Positions 42,747 to 54,263 of a DNA stretch of 64,000 nucleotides are shown one piece after another; the stretch's first letter is position 1, and each line of letters begins with the position of its first letter. Position numbers and translations under genes: made by a program. Origin of the DNA: Solwaraspora sp. WMMD406 (lineage in GTDB: Bacteria; Actinomycetota; Actinomycetes; Mycobacteriales; Micromonosporaceae). Under the pieces are notes generated by a model. The model saw only the letters and a program-made list of their open reading frames with translations. It did no database searches and had not been told where the DNA came from. The DNA is taken from assembly GCF_029626025.1 (NCBI RefSeq), contig NZ_JARUBF010000001.1, positions 4,526,001 to 4,590,000 of the forward strand. The letters run 5' to 3'.

Positions 42747-45230
42747 TCAGCCGCGGTCCACCTGGTGCCCGAGGACCTGTGGGGCGAGCAGCACCGCCGT
42801 ACCCGAGCCGTCCCGGCGCGGATCGACGGCCGGCAGGGCCACCGATTCGCCGGCCTCGGTCGCGCCCACCGGCCGTGGGCCGATCCAGGCCAGTTCCAGT
42901 CCGGATTCGTCCTTGAGGAAGCGCTGCGCGCGGACTCCCCCGGTCGCCCGGCCCTTGGCCGGGTACTGGGCGAACGGCGTCACCTTGACCCCCCGACCGG
43001 TCGACGTGACGACCATCGGCTCACCGTGCTGCGGATCGTCGGTCCGTACCGCGCCGAAGAACAGCACCTCGGCACCGGCGGTGAGGTGGATCCCGGCCAT
43101 GCCGCCGCCCTTGAGCCCTTGTGGACGGACCAGCGTCGCGGGGAACCTCAGCAACGCGGCGTCGGTGGTGACGAACGCCAACGTCTCCGTCCCGTCGGTC
43201 AGCCAACTGGCACCCACCACCTCGTCGCCGTCGCGCAGGCCGATCACCTCGAACTCGTCGGAACGCACCGGCCACTCCGGCGCGCAGACCTTCACCACTC
43301 CCCGACGGGTGCCCAGGGCCAGACCGGGGCTGTCCTGCCGGGCCACCGGCACCAGCCCGACCACGTGTTCGCCGGCCCGTAGCGCGACGAGTTCGGCGGC
43401 GGCCATGCCGCCGGACAGCGACACCGTGCCGGGCCGGTCCGGCAACACCGGCAACGGCAGCACCTCGGTCCGGATCGCCCGGCCGGCGTTGGTCACCAGC
43501 AGAACCTGACCGCGTGCGGTCGCCGGGACCACCGCCCGAATCGCGTCGTGTCGGGTCCGGCCGGGTCGGCGGGCACCGTCGATCGACTCCTCGGACTGCG
43601 CGACGGTCCGGGCCACCAACCCGGTCGCCGACAGGATCACCTGGCACGGATCGTCGGCCACTTCCAGTGGGCCGGCCGGCGCGGAGGCCGCGAGGACCTC
43701 CTTCAGATCGCCATCGATCAACGTGGTCCGCCGAGGGCTGGCGAACTGCTTGGCCACCGCCGCCAACTCGTCGGAGACGACCTTACGCAGTACCTGCGGG
43801 TCGTCGAGGATCCGAGACAGCTCGGCGATCTCGGTTCGCAGCCGGTCCTGCTCGGCTTCCAACTCGATCCGGTCGAAGCGGGTCAGCCGGCGCAACGGTG
43901 TGTCGAGGATGTAGCCGGCCTGGACCTCGGAGAGCCCGAACTCGGCCATCAAGGCGTCGCGGGCGGCCCGGGCGTCGTCGCTGGCCCGGATCAGCCGAAC
44001 CACCCGGTCGATGTCGAGCAGCGCGATCAGCAGACCGTCGACCAGGTGCAGTCGTTCCTGACGCTTTCTGCGCCGGTAGGCGCTGCGTCGGGAGACGACC
44101 TCGTAGCGGTGGTCGAGGAAGGCTTCGAGGAGTTCCTTGAGGCCGAGAGTACGGGGTTGGCCGTCGACCAGGACCAAGTTGTTCACGCCGAACGACTGTT
44201 CCATCGGGGTGAGCCGGTAGAGGTCGGCGAGCAGCGCCTGGGGGTTGACGCCGATCTTGCACTCCACCACCAGCCGGGTGCCGTTCTCCCGGTCGGTCAG
44301 GTCCTTGACGTCGGCGATGCCCTGCAGCCGCTTGGTCTTGTTGACCTCTTCGGTGATCTTCTCGATGATGCGTTCGGTGCCGACGCCGTACGGCAGTTCG
44401 GTGACCGTGATCGCCTGCCGCCCCCGGCTGCCCTCCACCTGGCCGATCTGCACCTTGGCGCGCATCCGCACCACACCGCGGCCGGTTTCGAAGGCCCGGC
44501 GTACCTCGTCGAGACCGAGCAGCAGTCCTCCGGTGGGCAGGTCCGGTCCGGGTACGAACTCCATCAGCTTGTCCAGGTCGGCGTCGGGGTGGCGGATCAG
44601 CCACCGGGCCGCCGTGACGACCTCGCCGAGGTTGTGCGGGATCATGTTGGTCGCCATCCCGACCGCGATCCCCGACGCCCCGTTTACCAGCAGGTTGGGA
44701 AACGCGGCCGGCAGCACCTTGGGCTCGGTCAACGATCCGTCGTAGTTGGGTTTGAGGTCGACGGTGTCCTCGTCGAGCTCACCGACGAGCAGCATCGCCG
44801 GCTGGGACATCCGCGCCTCGGTGTACCGGCTGGCCGCCGGGCCGTCGTCGGGCGACCCGAAATTGCCGTGCCCGTCGATGAGCGGCACGTTGAGCGAGAA
44901 GCCCTGCGCGAGCCGGACCATGGCGTCGTAGATCGCGGTGTCCCCGTGCGGGTGGTACTTGCCCATCACGTCGCCGACCACGCGGGCCGACTTGACGTAG
45001 CCGCGGTCCGGGCGATAGCCCTGCTCGCTCATCGAGTAGAGGATCCGGCGGTGCACCGGCTTGAGCCCGTCACGGGCGTCCGGCAACGCCCGGGAGTAGA
45101 TCACCGAGTAGGCGTACTCCAGGTAGGAGTCCTGCATCTCGGTGGCCAGCGAATTGTCCAGCACCCGCGCACCGGCCTGGTCGAAGGCGGCCAGGTCGAT
45201 CCGGGGCGGTCTGCTCTTGCTACGTGCCAT
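42747..45230 (-). CDS. parC: DNA topoisomerase IV subunit A (ParC / gyrase-A-like)
   Basis: 827 residues. The breakage-reunion domain starts [20 protein letters not shown]; the quinolone-region helix is [20 protein letters not shown] and the catalytic Tyr136 is in [11 protein letters not shown]. Six-blade pinwheel repeats fill the C-terminal third (from about residue 520). In actinomycetes gyrA lies near oriC; this second set, paired with the B-type subunit immediately upstream, is the topoisomerase IV-like ParC studied in Streptomyces. Its gene follows parE by 38 bases. Confidence 0.92.
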   Translation of the reverse strand: MARSKSRPPRIDLAAFDQAGARVLDNSLATEMQDSYLEYAYSVIYSRALPDARDGLKPVHRRILYSMSEQGYRPDRGYVKSARVVGDVMGKYHPHGDTAIYDAMVRLAQGFSLNVPLIDGHGNFGSPDDGPAASRYTEARMSQPAMLLVGELDEDTVDLKPNYDGSLTEPKVLPAAFPNLLVNGASGIAVGMATNMIPHNLGEVVTAARWLIRHPDADLDKLMEFVPGPDLPTGGLLLGLDEVRRAFETGRGVVRMRAKVQIGQVEGSRGRQAITVTELPYGVGTERIIEKITEEVNKTKRLQGIADVKDLTDRENGTRLVVECKIGVNPQALLADLYRLTPMEQSFGVNNLVLVDGQPRTLGLKELLEAFLDHRYEVVSRRSAYRRRKRQERLHLVDGLLIALLDIDRVVRLIRASDDARAARDALMAEFGLSEVQAGYILDTPLRRLTRFDRIELEAEQDRLRTEIAELSRILDDPQVLRKVVSDELAAVAKQFASPRRTTLIDGDLKEVLAASAPAGPLEVADDPCQVILSATGLVARTVAQSEESIDGARRPGRTRHDAIRAVVPATARGQVLLVTNAGRAIRTEVLPLPVLPDRPGTVSLSGGMAAAELVALRAGEHVVGLVPVARQDSPGLALGTRRGVVKVCAPEWPVRSDEFEVIGLRDGDEVVGASWLTDGTETLAFVTTDAALLRFPATLVRPQGLKGGGMAGIHLTAGAEVLFFGAVRTDDPQHGEPMVVTSTGRGVKVTPFAQYPAKGRATGGVRAQRFLKDESGLELAWIGPRPVGATEAGESVALPAVDPRRDGSGTAVLLAPQVLGHQVDRG

Positions 45231-45268
45231 CTGGGTATCAGCGCTTTCCTCGGTCGAGCAGGTGCTGC

Positions 45269-47326
45269 TCAGGCATCGATGCTTTCCTGGTCGACCCGGC
45301 CGGCCGAATCGATCAGCCAGTTCCGGCGGGGCTCGACCTTCTCCCCCATCAGCAGTTCCAGGGTACGGTCGGCCACGTCCGCGTCGTCCAGAGTGATCCG
45401 GCGTACCGACCGGGTGGCCGGGTTCATCGTGGTCTCCCAGAGTTCGTCGGCGTCCATTTCGCCCAGTCCCTTGAACCGGGGCACCGGGGTGACCACCTGT
45501 CGACCGGCGCGTTCCAGCCGGCGTACCGTCTGGTCCATCTCCGCCTCGGTGAAGGTGAAGATGGTCTCCGCGTTGCGACCTTTGGTGACGATCTTGTGCA
45601 GCGGGGGCATCGCCGCGTACAGCCGGCCGGCCTCGATCACCGGGCGCAGGTACTTGGCGAACAGCGTGATCAGCAGGGTACGGATGTGCGAGCCGTCCAC
45701 GTCCGCGTCAGCCATCAGGATCACCCGGCCGTAACGCATCGTGGTCAGGTCGAAGGTCCGGCCGGTGCCGGCCCCGAGGACCTGGACGATCGCCGCCACC
45801 TCGGCGTTGCGCAGGGTGTCGGCCAGGTTGGCCTTCTGCACGTTGAGGATCTTGCCCCGGATCGGCAGCAGCGCCTGGTACTCGGCGACCCGGGCCATCC
45901 GCGCCGAGCCGAGCGCGCTATCACCCTCCACGATGAACAGTTCGCTGCGCTCGACGCCGGTGGACCGGCAGTCGACCAGCTTGGGTGGCATGGACGCGCC
46001 TTCCAGCGCGGTCTTGCGCCGGGCGGCGTCCTTCTGCTGTTTCTGGGTCAACCGAACCCGGGCCGCGTCGACGACTTTCTGCAGGACCGTGCGGGCTTCG
46101 CTTCGGGTCTTGCGGTCCTCGACCCAGGATTTGACGTGCCGCTCCACCACGGCCTGCACGACGCGGGTGATGCCCGCGGTGGACAACTCGTCCTTGGTCT
46201 GCGAGGTGAACTGTGGCTCAGGGATCCGGACGTGGACGACGGCGGTCATCCCTTCCAGCACGTCGTCGACGGTGGGCGGGTCCTCCTTGGGCTTGAGTAG
46301 TCCCCGGGTGTTGCGCACCGCCTCGACGATCGCCCGGGCCACGCCCCGCTCGAATCCCTTACGGTGCGTACCGCCGTGGACGTTGCGGATCGTGTTGGTG
46401 AAGCACTCGACGATCCGTTCGTATCCGGTGCCCCAGGCGAGCGCGATCTCGATCTCGGCGCGGCGTTCGACGTCGGGCTGCATGACGCCGTTGGCGTCCG
46501 CCGCGTTCTCCTTGTAGCTGCCGGTGCCGTTGATCAACAGGGTGCCGGAGACCGGCTTGTCCCCGGTCGGGGTGAGGAAGTCCACCATCTCCACCAGCCC
46601 CTGTGGGTGGTGGTACACCTCCTCGACCGGCTCGGTGCCGGTGGCGTCCCGCAACACGTAGGTGACCCCGGGGACCAGGAACGCGGTGTTTCGCAGTCGG
46701 GCCCGGACGGCGGCCACGTCCAACGCGGCACCCGAATCGAAGTAGCGGGCGTCGTACCAGTAGCGGATGGAGGTGCCGGTGGCCGCGCCACGCTTCATCC
46801 GGCCGGTGTCCCGCAGCCCGGATTCGGGGGTGAACCCGGCGGCCGGGCCAGGTCCGTCGAACACTCCGGGGACGCCGCGCTGGAACGACATCTCGAACAC
46901 CCGGCCGGCGCGCTTGACCTGTACGTCGAAGCGCAGCGACAACGCGTTCACCGCCGAGGCGCCAACACCGTGCAGGCCACCGGACGCCTTGTAACCGGAG
47001 CCGCCGAACTTGCCGCCGGCGTGCAGTCGGGTCAGCACCAGTTCGACACCGGACAGGCCGGATCGGGTGTTGATGTCGGTCGGGATGCCCCGTCCGTCGT
47101 CGTCGATCTGCACCGAGCCGTCGGCGTGCAGGGTCACCTCGACCCGGGTGGCGTGCCCGGCGATCCCCTCGTCGGTGGAGTTGTCGAGGATCTCGTTGAG
47201 CAGGTGGCCGACGCCCCGGCTGTCGGTCGAGCCGATGTACATGCCCGGGCGCTTGCGGACCGCGTCCAGCCCTTCCAGATGTGTGAGGTCGTCCGCTCCG
47301 TAGAGCGTCTCAGGTTGTGCAGTCAA
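45269..47326 (-). CDS. parE: DNA topoisomerase IV subunit B (ParE / gyrase-B-like)
   Basis: 685 residues from TTG 47326. The ATPase has the GHKL elements in [30 protein letters not shown] and [22 protein letters not shown] is seen in [15 protein letters not shown] and [13 protein letters not shown]. The protein makes a heterotetramer with ParC and decatenates or relaxes DNA using ATP. TTG 47326 ([19 protein letters not shown]) follows GGGGAG by nine bases and is preferred; GTG 47383 is the alternative. Confidence 0.92.
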   Translation of the reverse strand: MTAQPETLYGADDLTHLEGLDAVRKRPGMYIGSTDSRGVGHLLNEILDNSTDEGIAGHATRVEVTLHADGSVQIDDDGRGIPTDINTRSGLSGVELVLTRLHAGGKFGGSGYKASGGLHGVGASAVNALSLRFDVQVKRAGRVFEMSFQRGVPGVFDGPGPAAGFTPESGLRDTGRMKRGAATGTSIRYWYDARYFDSGAALDVAAVRARLRNTAFLVPGVTYVLRDATGTEPVEEVYHHPQGLVEMVDFLTPTGDKPVSGTLLINGTGSYKENAADANGVMQPDVERRAEIEIALAWGTGYERIVECFTNTIRNVHGGTHRKGFERGVARAIVEAVRNTRGLLKPKEDPPTVDDVLEGMTAVVHVRIPEPQFTSQTKDELSTAGITRVVQAVVERHVKSWVEDRKTRSEARTVLQKVVDAARVRLTQKQQKDAARRKTALEGASMPPKLVDCRSTGVERSELFIVEGDSALGSARMARVAEYQALLPIRGKILNVQKANLADTLRNAEVAAIVQVLGAGTGRTFDLTTMRYGRVILMADADVDGSHIRTLLITLFAKYLRPVIEAGRLYAAMPPLHKIVTKGRNAETIFTFTEAEMDQTVRRLERAGRQVVTPVPRFKGLGEMDADELWETTMNPATRSVRRITLDDADVADRTLELLMGEKVEPRRNWLIDSAGRVDQESIDA

Positions 47327-47535
47327 CGCGTCGAACTCCCCGGTGCCGGCAGGTGGGCCACGCCCGGTGGCAGGCGGGACCACACGGCGACCCGCAGGTC
47401 ACCGCCCGGAGAGCCTAGCTGCCGCGACCGACACCATGACGCCGACCTAGCGAACGGCAACGGCCGGTGTCGACGCCGATTCCGATCGGGCCGGCGGGTA
47501 CGCGGCCCCGATGGCGCGGTGGTCTCCGCACGTGG

Positions 47536-47574
47536 CGGAGCCGGTGCGCGAGACGAGCTCGCGCACCGGCTCCG
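47536..47574 (-). terminator. 17-bp perfect stem terminator of the xylanase gene
   Basis: 47536-47552 and 47558-47574 pair exactly with loop ACGAG. It begins 26 bases after the xylanase stop on the minus strand. The same hairpin could also limit read-through from the other direction. Confidence 0.82.
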
Positions 47575-47599
47575 TACGGTACTACGTGAGCTGGATCGA

Positions 47600-49108
<1,509 letters not shown>

Positions 49109-49133
49109 CTATGGTCGAAGTAATGCTGCCCAG

Positions 49134-49178
49134 ATGCTAACGGAAGTTTTCCGGTAACTCAACGGCAACACTGTTGCC
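49134..49178 (-). promoter_or_regulatory. Xylanase promoter with operator-like palindromes
   Basis: On the minus strand TTGAGT (49162-49157) and TAGCAT (49139-49134) are spaced by 17 bases. The spacer contains the palindrome CGGAAAACTTCCG (49153-49141, arms CGGAA/TTCCG), and immediately upstream of the -35 lies GGCAACAGTGTTGCC (49178-49164, arms GGCAAC/GTTGCC). This placement suits repression by a LacI- or GntR-type regulator. Neither matches the CebR-type box TGGGAGCGCTCCCA that I recall for actinobacterial cellulases. Confidence 0.6.
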
Positions 49179-49617
49179 CAGCACAGCGCGACCAACCCAC
49201 CCCAGGACGTGACGACACCGAGGACTTCGTCGCTCACCCGGAGGTCAATGGCTACCGAAAGTTCCGCGCGCCGCCACCCACCGCAGTGGGCAGCATGCGG
49301 CGGGCAGCATCAGGAGCGGCCCAGCGCCATCGCCGGTCCGGTCGGTGACGTGAGGAGCGACGATCCACGCTCGCCGATCCGGCGTCGAAGCCGGGGTCCG
49401 CAGTGGCGACACACCACGATCCCCGACTCGACCGGGTACCACCCGAATCGAAACATCCCACAAGGTGTATAGGTCACCGATCACCCCTCAGGGAGGATTG
49501 TGTCCGTGATGCGGGTGGTAGCCAGGTGATGTTCACCGCCATCACAATCGAACATTGGTGGATGCGGGACGGAGTGGATAACTTCGAGCCTCAGGGTGGA
49601 CGACGGGTGGAGGCTGG
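49179..49617. other. Leader region of the olefin operon
   Basis: No protein-like frame was found. GATTGTG (49496-49502) pairs with CACAATC (49543-49549) and encloses a smaller hairpin with GGTGA/TCACC arms; a GGAGG-rich stretch (49491-49496) lies at its edge. This may be a structured 5' leader of oleA, but no known riboswitch pattern was recognised. Confidence 0.4.
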
Positions 49618-50640
49618 ATGACGCATGGCAATGCCGTGTATCGCTACACGAACACAGCGATATTGTCGGTCGCGGCCCTGGAGGCACCGGTCGTCGTCAC
49701 CTCCGATCAGTTCGACGACCAGCTGAGCGAGACCTATCGTCGGCTACGACTCCGGCCAGGGATGCTGGAGCGGATCGCCGGGATCCGCCAACGGCGTTGG
49801 TGGCCGGAGGGCTTCAGTTTCGCCGACGCGGCGGCGATGGCCGGAGCCAAGGCACTGTCCGAGGCAGGCGTCGACGCCCGCGACGTCGGTCTACTGATCA
49901 ACACGTCCGTGTCGCGCAGCTATCTGGAGCCGTCGACGGCGGTGGAGATCCACCACACCCTGGAGCTGCCACCGTCGGCGTTGAACTTCGACATCGCCAA
50001 CGCCTGCCTCGGGTTCGTCAACGGAATCCAGGTCGCCGCCAACATGATCGACGCGGGTCAGATCCAGTACGCGCTGGTCGTGGCCGGGGAGAGTTCCCGG
50101 GAGGCACAGCAGGCGACGATCGACCGGCTCCGTGGCCGCGACTCCACCCGGAACGACGTCCGGGAGCAGTTCGCCACCTTGACCCTCGGTTCCGGCGCGG
50201 CCGCGATGGTGCTGGCACCAGCGGACACCCATTCACACGGTCACCGCCTCATCGGCGGCGTCGGCCGCGCCGCGACGCAGCACCACAGGCTGTGTGTCGG
50301 GGACAATACCCGCATGCGGACCGACGCCAAGGGCCTGCTCGACGCGGGTGTGGAGCTCGCCGAGGCCACCTGGGCACTCGCCGGATCATGGGGATGGGAC
50401 ACCATGGAACTCTACGTGATGCATCAGGTCTCGGTGGCCCACACGCGCGGTATCGTCGACCGGCTCGGCCTCGACCCGCGACGAGTCCCGGAGACGTTTC
50501 CGCTGCTGGGAAACATCGGCCCGGCCTCACTGCCGTTGACACTGGCCCACCACGCCGAATCACTCCGGCCCGGGGACCGGGTGTTGTGCATGGGAGTCGG
50601 CTCCGGCTTGAACACCTGCGCGCTGGAGATCGTGTGGTGA
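49618..50640 (+). CDS. oleA: OleA, thiolase-fold acyl-CoA condensing enzyme
   Basis: 340 residues. OleA carries out non-decarboxylative Claisen condensation of two fatty acyl-CoAs to a beta-keto acid, the first step of long-chain olefin formation. The catalytic Cys130 is in DIANACLGFVNG, the His in YVMHQVSVAHTRG and the Asn in LLGNIGPASLPLT; INTSVSRSYLEPSTAV is typical of OleA. The ATG at 49618 follows GGAGGC by two to four bases. It starts a three-gene operon. Confidence 0.95.
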   Translation: MTHGNAVYRYTNTAILSVAALEAPVVVTSDQFDDQLSETYRRLRLRPGMLERIAGIRQRRWWPEGFSFADAAAMAGAKALSEAGVDARDVGLLINTSVSRSYLEPSTAVEIHHTLELPPSALNFDIANACLGFVNGIQVAANMIDAGQIQYALVVAGESSREAQQATIDRLRGRDSTRNDVREQFATLTLGSGAAAMVLAPADTHSHGHRLIGGVGRAATQHHRLCVGDNTRMRTDAKGLLDAGVELAEATWALAGSWGWDTMELYVMHQVSVAHTRGIVDRLGLDPRRVPETFPLLGNIGPASLPLTLAHHAESLRPGDRVLCMGVGSGLNTCALEIVW

Positions 50641-53225
50641 CCGGCCGACCCTCGGCGTCGTCACCCGGACTGCCCGGACTGGACAGTGCCTGGTCACGGT
50701 GGGTCACCGCGGTGGACAGCCAGGGCGTACGGCGTACCTGGCACGTTCTGGACACCGCCGCCACGACGAACCCGGCGGACCCGGTCCGAACCATCGGGAC
50801 GCTGTTGTGTGTCCACGGCAACCCCACCTGGTCGTACCTGTGGCGGCACCTACTGGCCCGGTTCGACCGGCCGGACGCACCGCCATGGCGGGTGGTCGCC
50901 GTCGACCATCTCGACATGGGCTACTCCGAGCGCACCGGCACGGTACGCGGGCTGGCGCAGCGGATCGACGACCTCACCACGGTCACCGACGCGCTGGGTC
51001 TGACCGGGCCCGTGGTCACCGTCGGACACGACTGGGGCGGATCCATCTCGTTGGGCTGGGCACTGCGTCACCGCGACCAGCTGCGCGGCGTGGTGCTGAC
51101 CAACACGGCCGTGCACCAGCCAGCTGGATCGCCGGCCCCCGCCCTGATCCGGCTGGCCGGACTTCCCGGTGTGCTACCCGCTGTGACCGTGTGGACACCG
51201 ACCTTCCTGCGGGCCGCCCTCGCGTCGGCGTACCCGCGGCTGCCAGCCCCGGTCCGGGAGGGCTACCTCGCTCCCTACCCGACGGCGCGGCGCAGAACGG
51301 CGATCGGCGGTTTCGTCGCCGATATCCCGTTGCGACGCGACCATCCGAGCTGGCCGGCGCTGTCCGAGATCGCAAGGGACCTGCACATGTTGGCGCCCAC
51401 ACCGGCGCTGCTGCTGTGGGGACCACGCGACCCGGTCTTCGGTGACGCGCACCTGCGGGATCTGCGTACCCGGCTGCCACACGCGCGCCTGCACCGGTTC
51501 GAAGACGCGGGTCACCTGCTTCCCGAGGACGCCGACGTCGCTGGAGCGATCTCCCAGTGGCTGGCCGATCTGGACCACCCGCCCACCGCCCCGCCGGCAC
51601 CACCGGAACCGGCCGCACCCTGGCGTCCCTTGTGGACCGCACTGGCCGAACGGGCCGAACGGGCCGACGACCGCGCGGTCGCGCTGGTCGAACTTGCCCA
51701 CCGGGGCCGACGGGTCAGCTGGTCACTGCTGTGGCGGCGAATCCGGCAGATCGCCGCCGGCCTGTCCGCCTCCGGGGTGCGTCCCGGCGATCGGGTGGCG
51801 CTGCTCGTTCCACCCGGCGCCGACCTCACCGCCGCCGTCTACGCGTGTCTGCGCGTCGGCGCGGTGATCGTGGTGGCCGACCCGGGGCTGGGCCTGGCCG
51901 GGATGAGCCGCGCACTGCGCAGCGCCGACCCGGCGTACCTGGTCGCCGTCGGACGCGGGCTCGCCCTCGCCACGGCCATGCGGTGGCCGGGACGGCGGAT
52001 CGGGGCCGGCGTGGGGGCCGCCGCGATGGGCGCGCTCACCCTCGGCGGGCTCGCCCGTCTCGGTGCCGGCACGGCGCGACTACCGGCAGCGCCCGGCCCG
52101 GACGACGAGGCGGCGGTCCTGTTCACCTCCGGCTCCACCGGGCCGGCCAAGGGCGTCGTCTACACCCACCGCCAACTCGCCGCGATGCGGGACGCCCTGG
52201 TCCAGCTCGGGGTCACCGCCGATACCGGGATCGTCGCGGCGTTCGCGCCGTTCGCCCTGTTCGGGCCGGCGCTCGGAGCGCCGTCGGCGATCCCCGACAT
52301 GAACCTGGCCGCACCCCGGACGTTGACCGCCGCCGCGCTGGCCGACGCGGCGGCCGCGATAGACGCTACGACGGTCTTCGCCTCGCCCGCCGCGCTGCGC
52401 AACATGGTCGACACCAGCGAAGCGGTGGACGATCGACAGCGCACCGCGTTGGAGCAGGTGACGTTGCTGCTCAGCGCCGGTGCGCCAGTGCCCGCCGCGC
52501 TGCTCACCCAGACCCGGACGGTGATGCCCAAGGCACAGCCGCACACCCCGTACGGGATGACGGAAGTCCTTCCGGTCACCGACATCACCCTCGACGAGAT
52601 CCTCGACGCCGGGCCGGGTGACGGAGTCTGCGTCGGCCGACCGTTGCCCGGTGTCGAGGTGGCGATCGCCGCCCTGGACCCGACCGGCACACCCGCCGAC
52701 CGACCCGGCCACGAGCCGGGCGTGACCGGCGAGATCATGGTCCGGGCCAGGCACGCCAAGCATCGTTACGACGCGCTCTGGCTCACCGAACGGCACAGCT
52801 CCCGCAACCCGGGCTGGCACCGTACCGGCGACGTCGGCCAGTTGGATCCCACCGGCCGGCTGTGGGTACAGGGCCGGCTGGCCCACATCATGGTCACGTC
52901 CGACGGTGTACTCAGCCCGGTCGGCATCGAACAGCGGATCGAGACGGTGCCGCAGGTGGCCCGGGCCGCCGTGGTAAGTGTCGGACCGCCCGGCGCCGCG
53001 CGGGTCGTGGTCGTCGCCGAGACCCGGCCCGGGGTACGCCGTCCCCGGCTGGCGAGCCGGGAACTCACCGAGGCCGTCCGCGCGGTCGCCGACCCGCCGA
53101 TCGCGGCGGTGCTGGTGGTCCCCGCCCTGCCCACGGACATCCGGCACAACTCGAAGATCGACCGTACCCGGCTGCGTCGCTGGGCGCAGCGGGTGCTCGC
53201 CGGCGGAAGGTTCAGCGGCCTGTGA
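50637..53225 (+). CDS. oleBC: OleBC fusion: haloalkane-dehalogenase-like hydrolase + beta-lactone synthetase
   Basis: 862 residues. Residues 1-310 form the OleB alpha/beta hydrolase with Asp nucleophile in VTVGHDWGGSISLG (Asp132) and His in EDAGHLLPEDA, as in haloalkane dehalogenases; OleB opens the beta-lactone to the olefin and CO2. A Pro-rich joint (DHPPTAPPAPPEPAAPW) leads to OleC, an AMP-binding enzyme with FTSGSTGPAKGVVYTHR near residue 495 and GDVGQLDPTGRLWVQGR. OleC makes the cis-beta-lactone from the beta-hydroxy acid. Separate in many bacteria, the two are fused in actinomycetes such as Micrococcus. The GTG start overlaps oleA (GTGA). Confidence 0.93.
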   Translation: MTGRPSASSPGLPGLDSAWSRWVTAVDSQGVRRTWHVLDTAATTNPADPVRTIGTLLCVHGNPTWSYLWRHLLARFDRPDAPPWRVVAVDHLDMGYSERTGTVRGLAQRIDDLTTVTDALGLTGPVVTVGHDWGGSISLGWALRHRDQLRGVVLTNTAVHQPAGSPAPALIRLAGLPGVLPAVTVWTPTFLRAALASAYPRLPAPVREGYLAPYPTARRRTAIGGFVADIPLRRDHPSWPALSEIARDLHMLAPTPALLLWGPRDPVFGDAHLRDLRTRLPHARLHRFEDAGHLLPEDADVAGAISQWLADLDHPPTAPPAPPEPAAPWRPLWTALAERAERADDRAVALVELAHRGRRVSWSLLWRRIRQIAAGLSASGVRPGDRVALLVPPGADLTAAVYACLRVGAVIVVADPGLGLAGMSRALRSADPAYLVAVGRGLALATAMRWPGRRIGAGVGAAAMGALTLGGLARLGAGTARLPAAPGPDDEAAVLFTSGSTGPAKGVVYTHRQLAAMRDALVQLGVTADTGIVAAFAPFALFGPALGAPSAIPDMNLAAPRTLTAAALADAAAAIDATTVFASPAALRNMVDTSEAVDDRQRTALEQVTLLLSAGAPVPAALLTQTRTVMPKAQPHTPYGMTEVLPVTDITLDEILDAGPGDGVCVGRPLPGVEVAIAALDPTGTPADRPGHEPGVTGEIMVRARHAKHRYDALWLTERHSSRNPGWHRTGDVGQLDPTGRLWVQGRLAHIMVTSDGVLSPVGIEQRIETVPQVARAAVVSVGPPGAARVVVVAETRPGVRRPRLASRELTEAVRAVADPPIAAVLVVPALPTDIRHNSKIDRTRLRRWAQRVLAGGRFSGL

Positions 53226-54217
53226 AGATCCTGGTCACCGGTGCCAGCGGCATGCTCGGCGGTGCCGTCGCCACCGCCCTGCGAGCACGTGGCGACGCCG
53301 TACGCGTCCTGCAGCGTCGACCCAGCGGCCTGACCGAGGTCGACGAACGACGCGGCGACATCACCGATCCGGCGGCCGTCCGCGCCGCCGTCGACGGGGT
53401 CGACGCCGTGATCCACCTGGCCGCGAAGGTGTCGATGGTCGGCCCGTGGCACCAGTTCGAGCGGACCAACATCGGCGGTACGGCCACCATGCTGGACGCC
53501 GCCCGGGCGGCCGGCGTGACGCGGTTCGTCCACGTCTCCTCGCCGTCGGTCGCCCATCACGGTGTCGGTCTGGTCGGTGTCGGTGCCGACGAGGCCGACC
53601 CGCAGCGGGCCCGGGGCCACTACGCCCGCAGCAAGGCGTTGGCCGAGTTGCGGGCGTTGGCCGCCGACGCGCCCGACTTCGCCGTGGTGGCGGTCCGCCC
53701 GCACCTGGTCTGGGGACCCGGCGACACCCAGTTGGTGGGCCGGATCGTCGAGCGGGCCAGAGCCGGCCGGCTGGCCCTGGTCGGCCAGGGCACCGCACTG
53801 ATCGACACCACGTACGTGAGCAACGCCGCCGACGCGCTCGTCGCCGCGCTGGACCGCGCACCCGAGGCGGACGTACACGGGCAGGTCTTCGTGGTGACCA
53901 ACGGTGAACCCCGGACCGTACGGGAACTCGTCGACCGGATCTGCGTCGCCGCCGGCGCCGCGCCGCCGAAGCGCCGAGTGCCGGTTGCCGTGGCCAAGAC
54001 GGGCGGTGCCGTGGTGGAGCGGCTCTGGTCGGCGCTTCGGCGCGCCGACGAGCCACCCATGACCCGGTTCCTGGCCGAGCAGTTGTCCACCGCGCACTGG
54101 TTCGATCAACGCCGGACCCGGCAGGCGCTGGGCTGGTCGCCGCAGGTCACCCTCGACGAGGGCTTCACCCGGCTGGCGATGGCGTACCGGCGCGGCGTCG
54201 ACGCACCCTCCCGGTGA
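53222..54217 (+). CDS. oleD: OleD, NADPH-dependent beta-keto acid reductase
   Basis: 331 residues. KILVTGASGMLGGAVATAL holds the GxxGxxG; FVHVSSPSVAHHG and GHYARSKALAELRAL supply the Ser and Y-x3-K. WGPGDTQLVGRIVERARAGRL is the substrate-side segment typical of OleD and 3-beta-HSD-like enzymes. It reduces the beta-keto acid made by OleA to a beta-hydroxy acid for OleC. The GTG start at 53222 overlaps oleBC by four bases. Confidence 0.94.
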   Translation: MKILVTGASGMLGGAVATALRARGDAVRVLQRRPSGLTEVDERRGDITDPAAVRAAVDGVDAVIHLAAKVSMVGPWHQFERTNIGGTATMLDAARAAGVTRFVHVSSPSVAHHGVGLVGVGADEADPQRARGHYARSKALAELRALAADAPDFAVVAVRPHLVWGPGDTQLVGRIVERARAGRLALVGQGTALIDTTYVSNAADALVAALDRAPEADVHGQVFVVTNGEPRTVRELVDRICVAAGAAPPKRRVPVAVAKTGGAVVERLWSALRRADEPPMTRFLAEQLSTAHWFDQRRTRQALGWSPQVTLDEGFTRLAMAYRRGVDAPSR

Positions 54218-54263
54218 GACGCTCCCGGCGGGTGTCGCTCGTGGGCGGCACGGCATGCCCTGA

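Noticed and set aside
42728-42752. Terminator between parC and the GT87 gene
   Set aside because: Arms are only 7 bp, overlap the parC stop and lack a T-run.
49401-49621. Short peptide gene before oleA
   Set aside because: A 72-codon plus frame exists but is not protein-like and runs into the oleA start.
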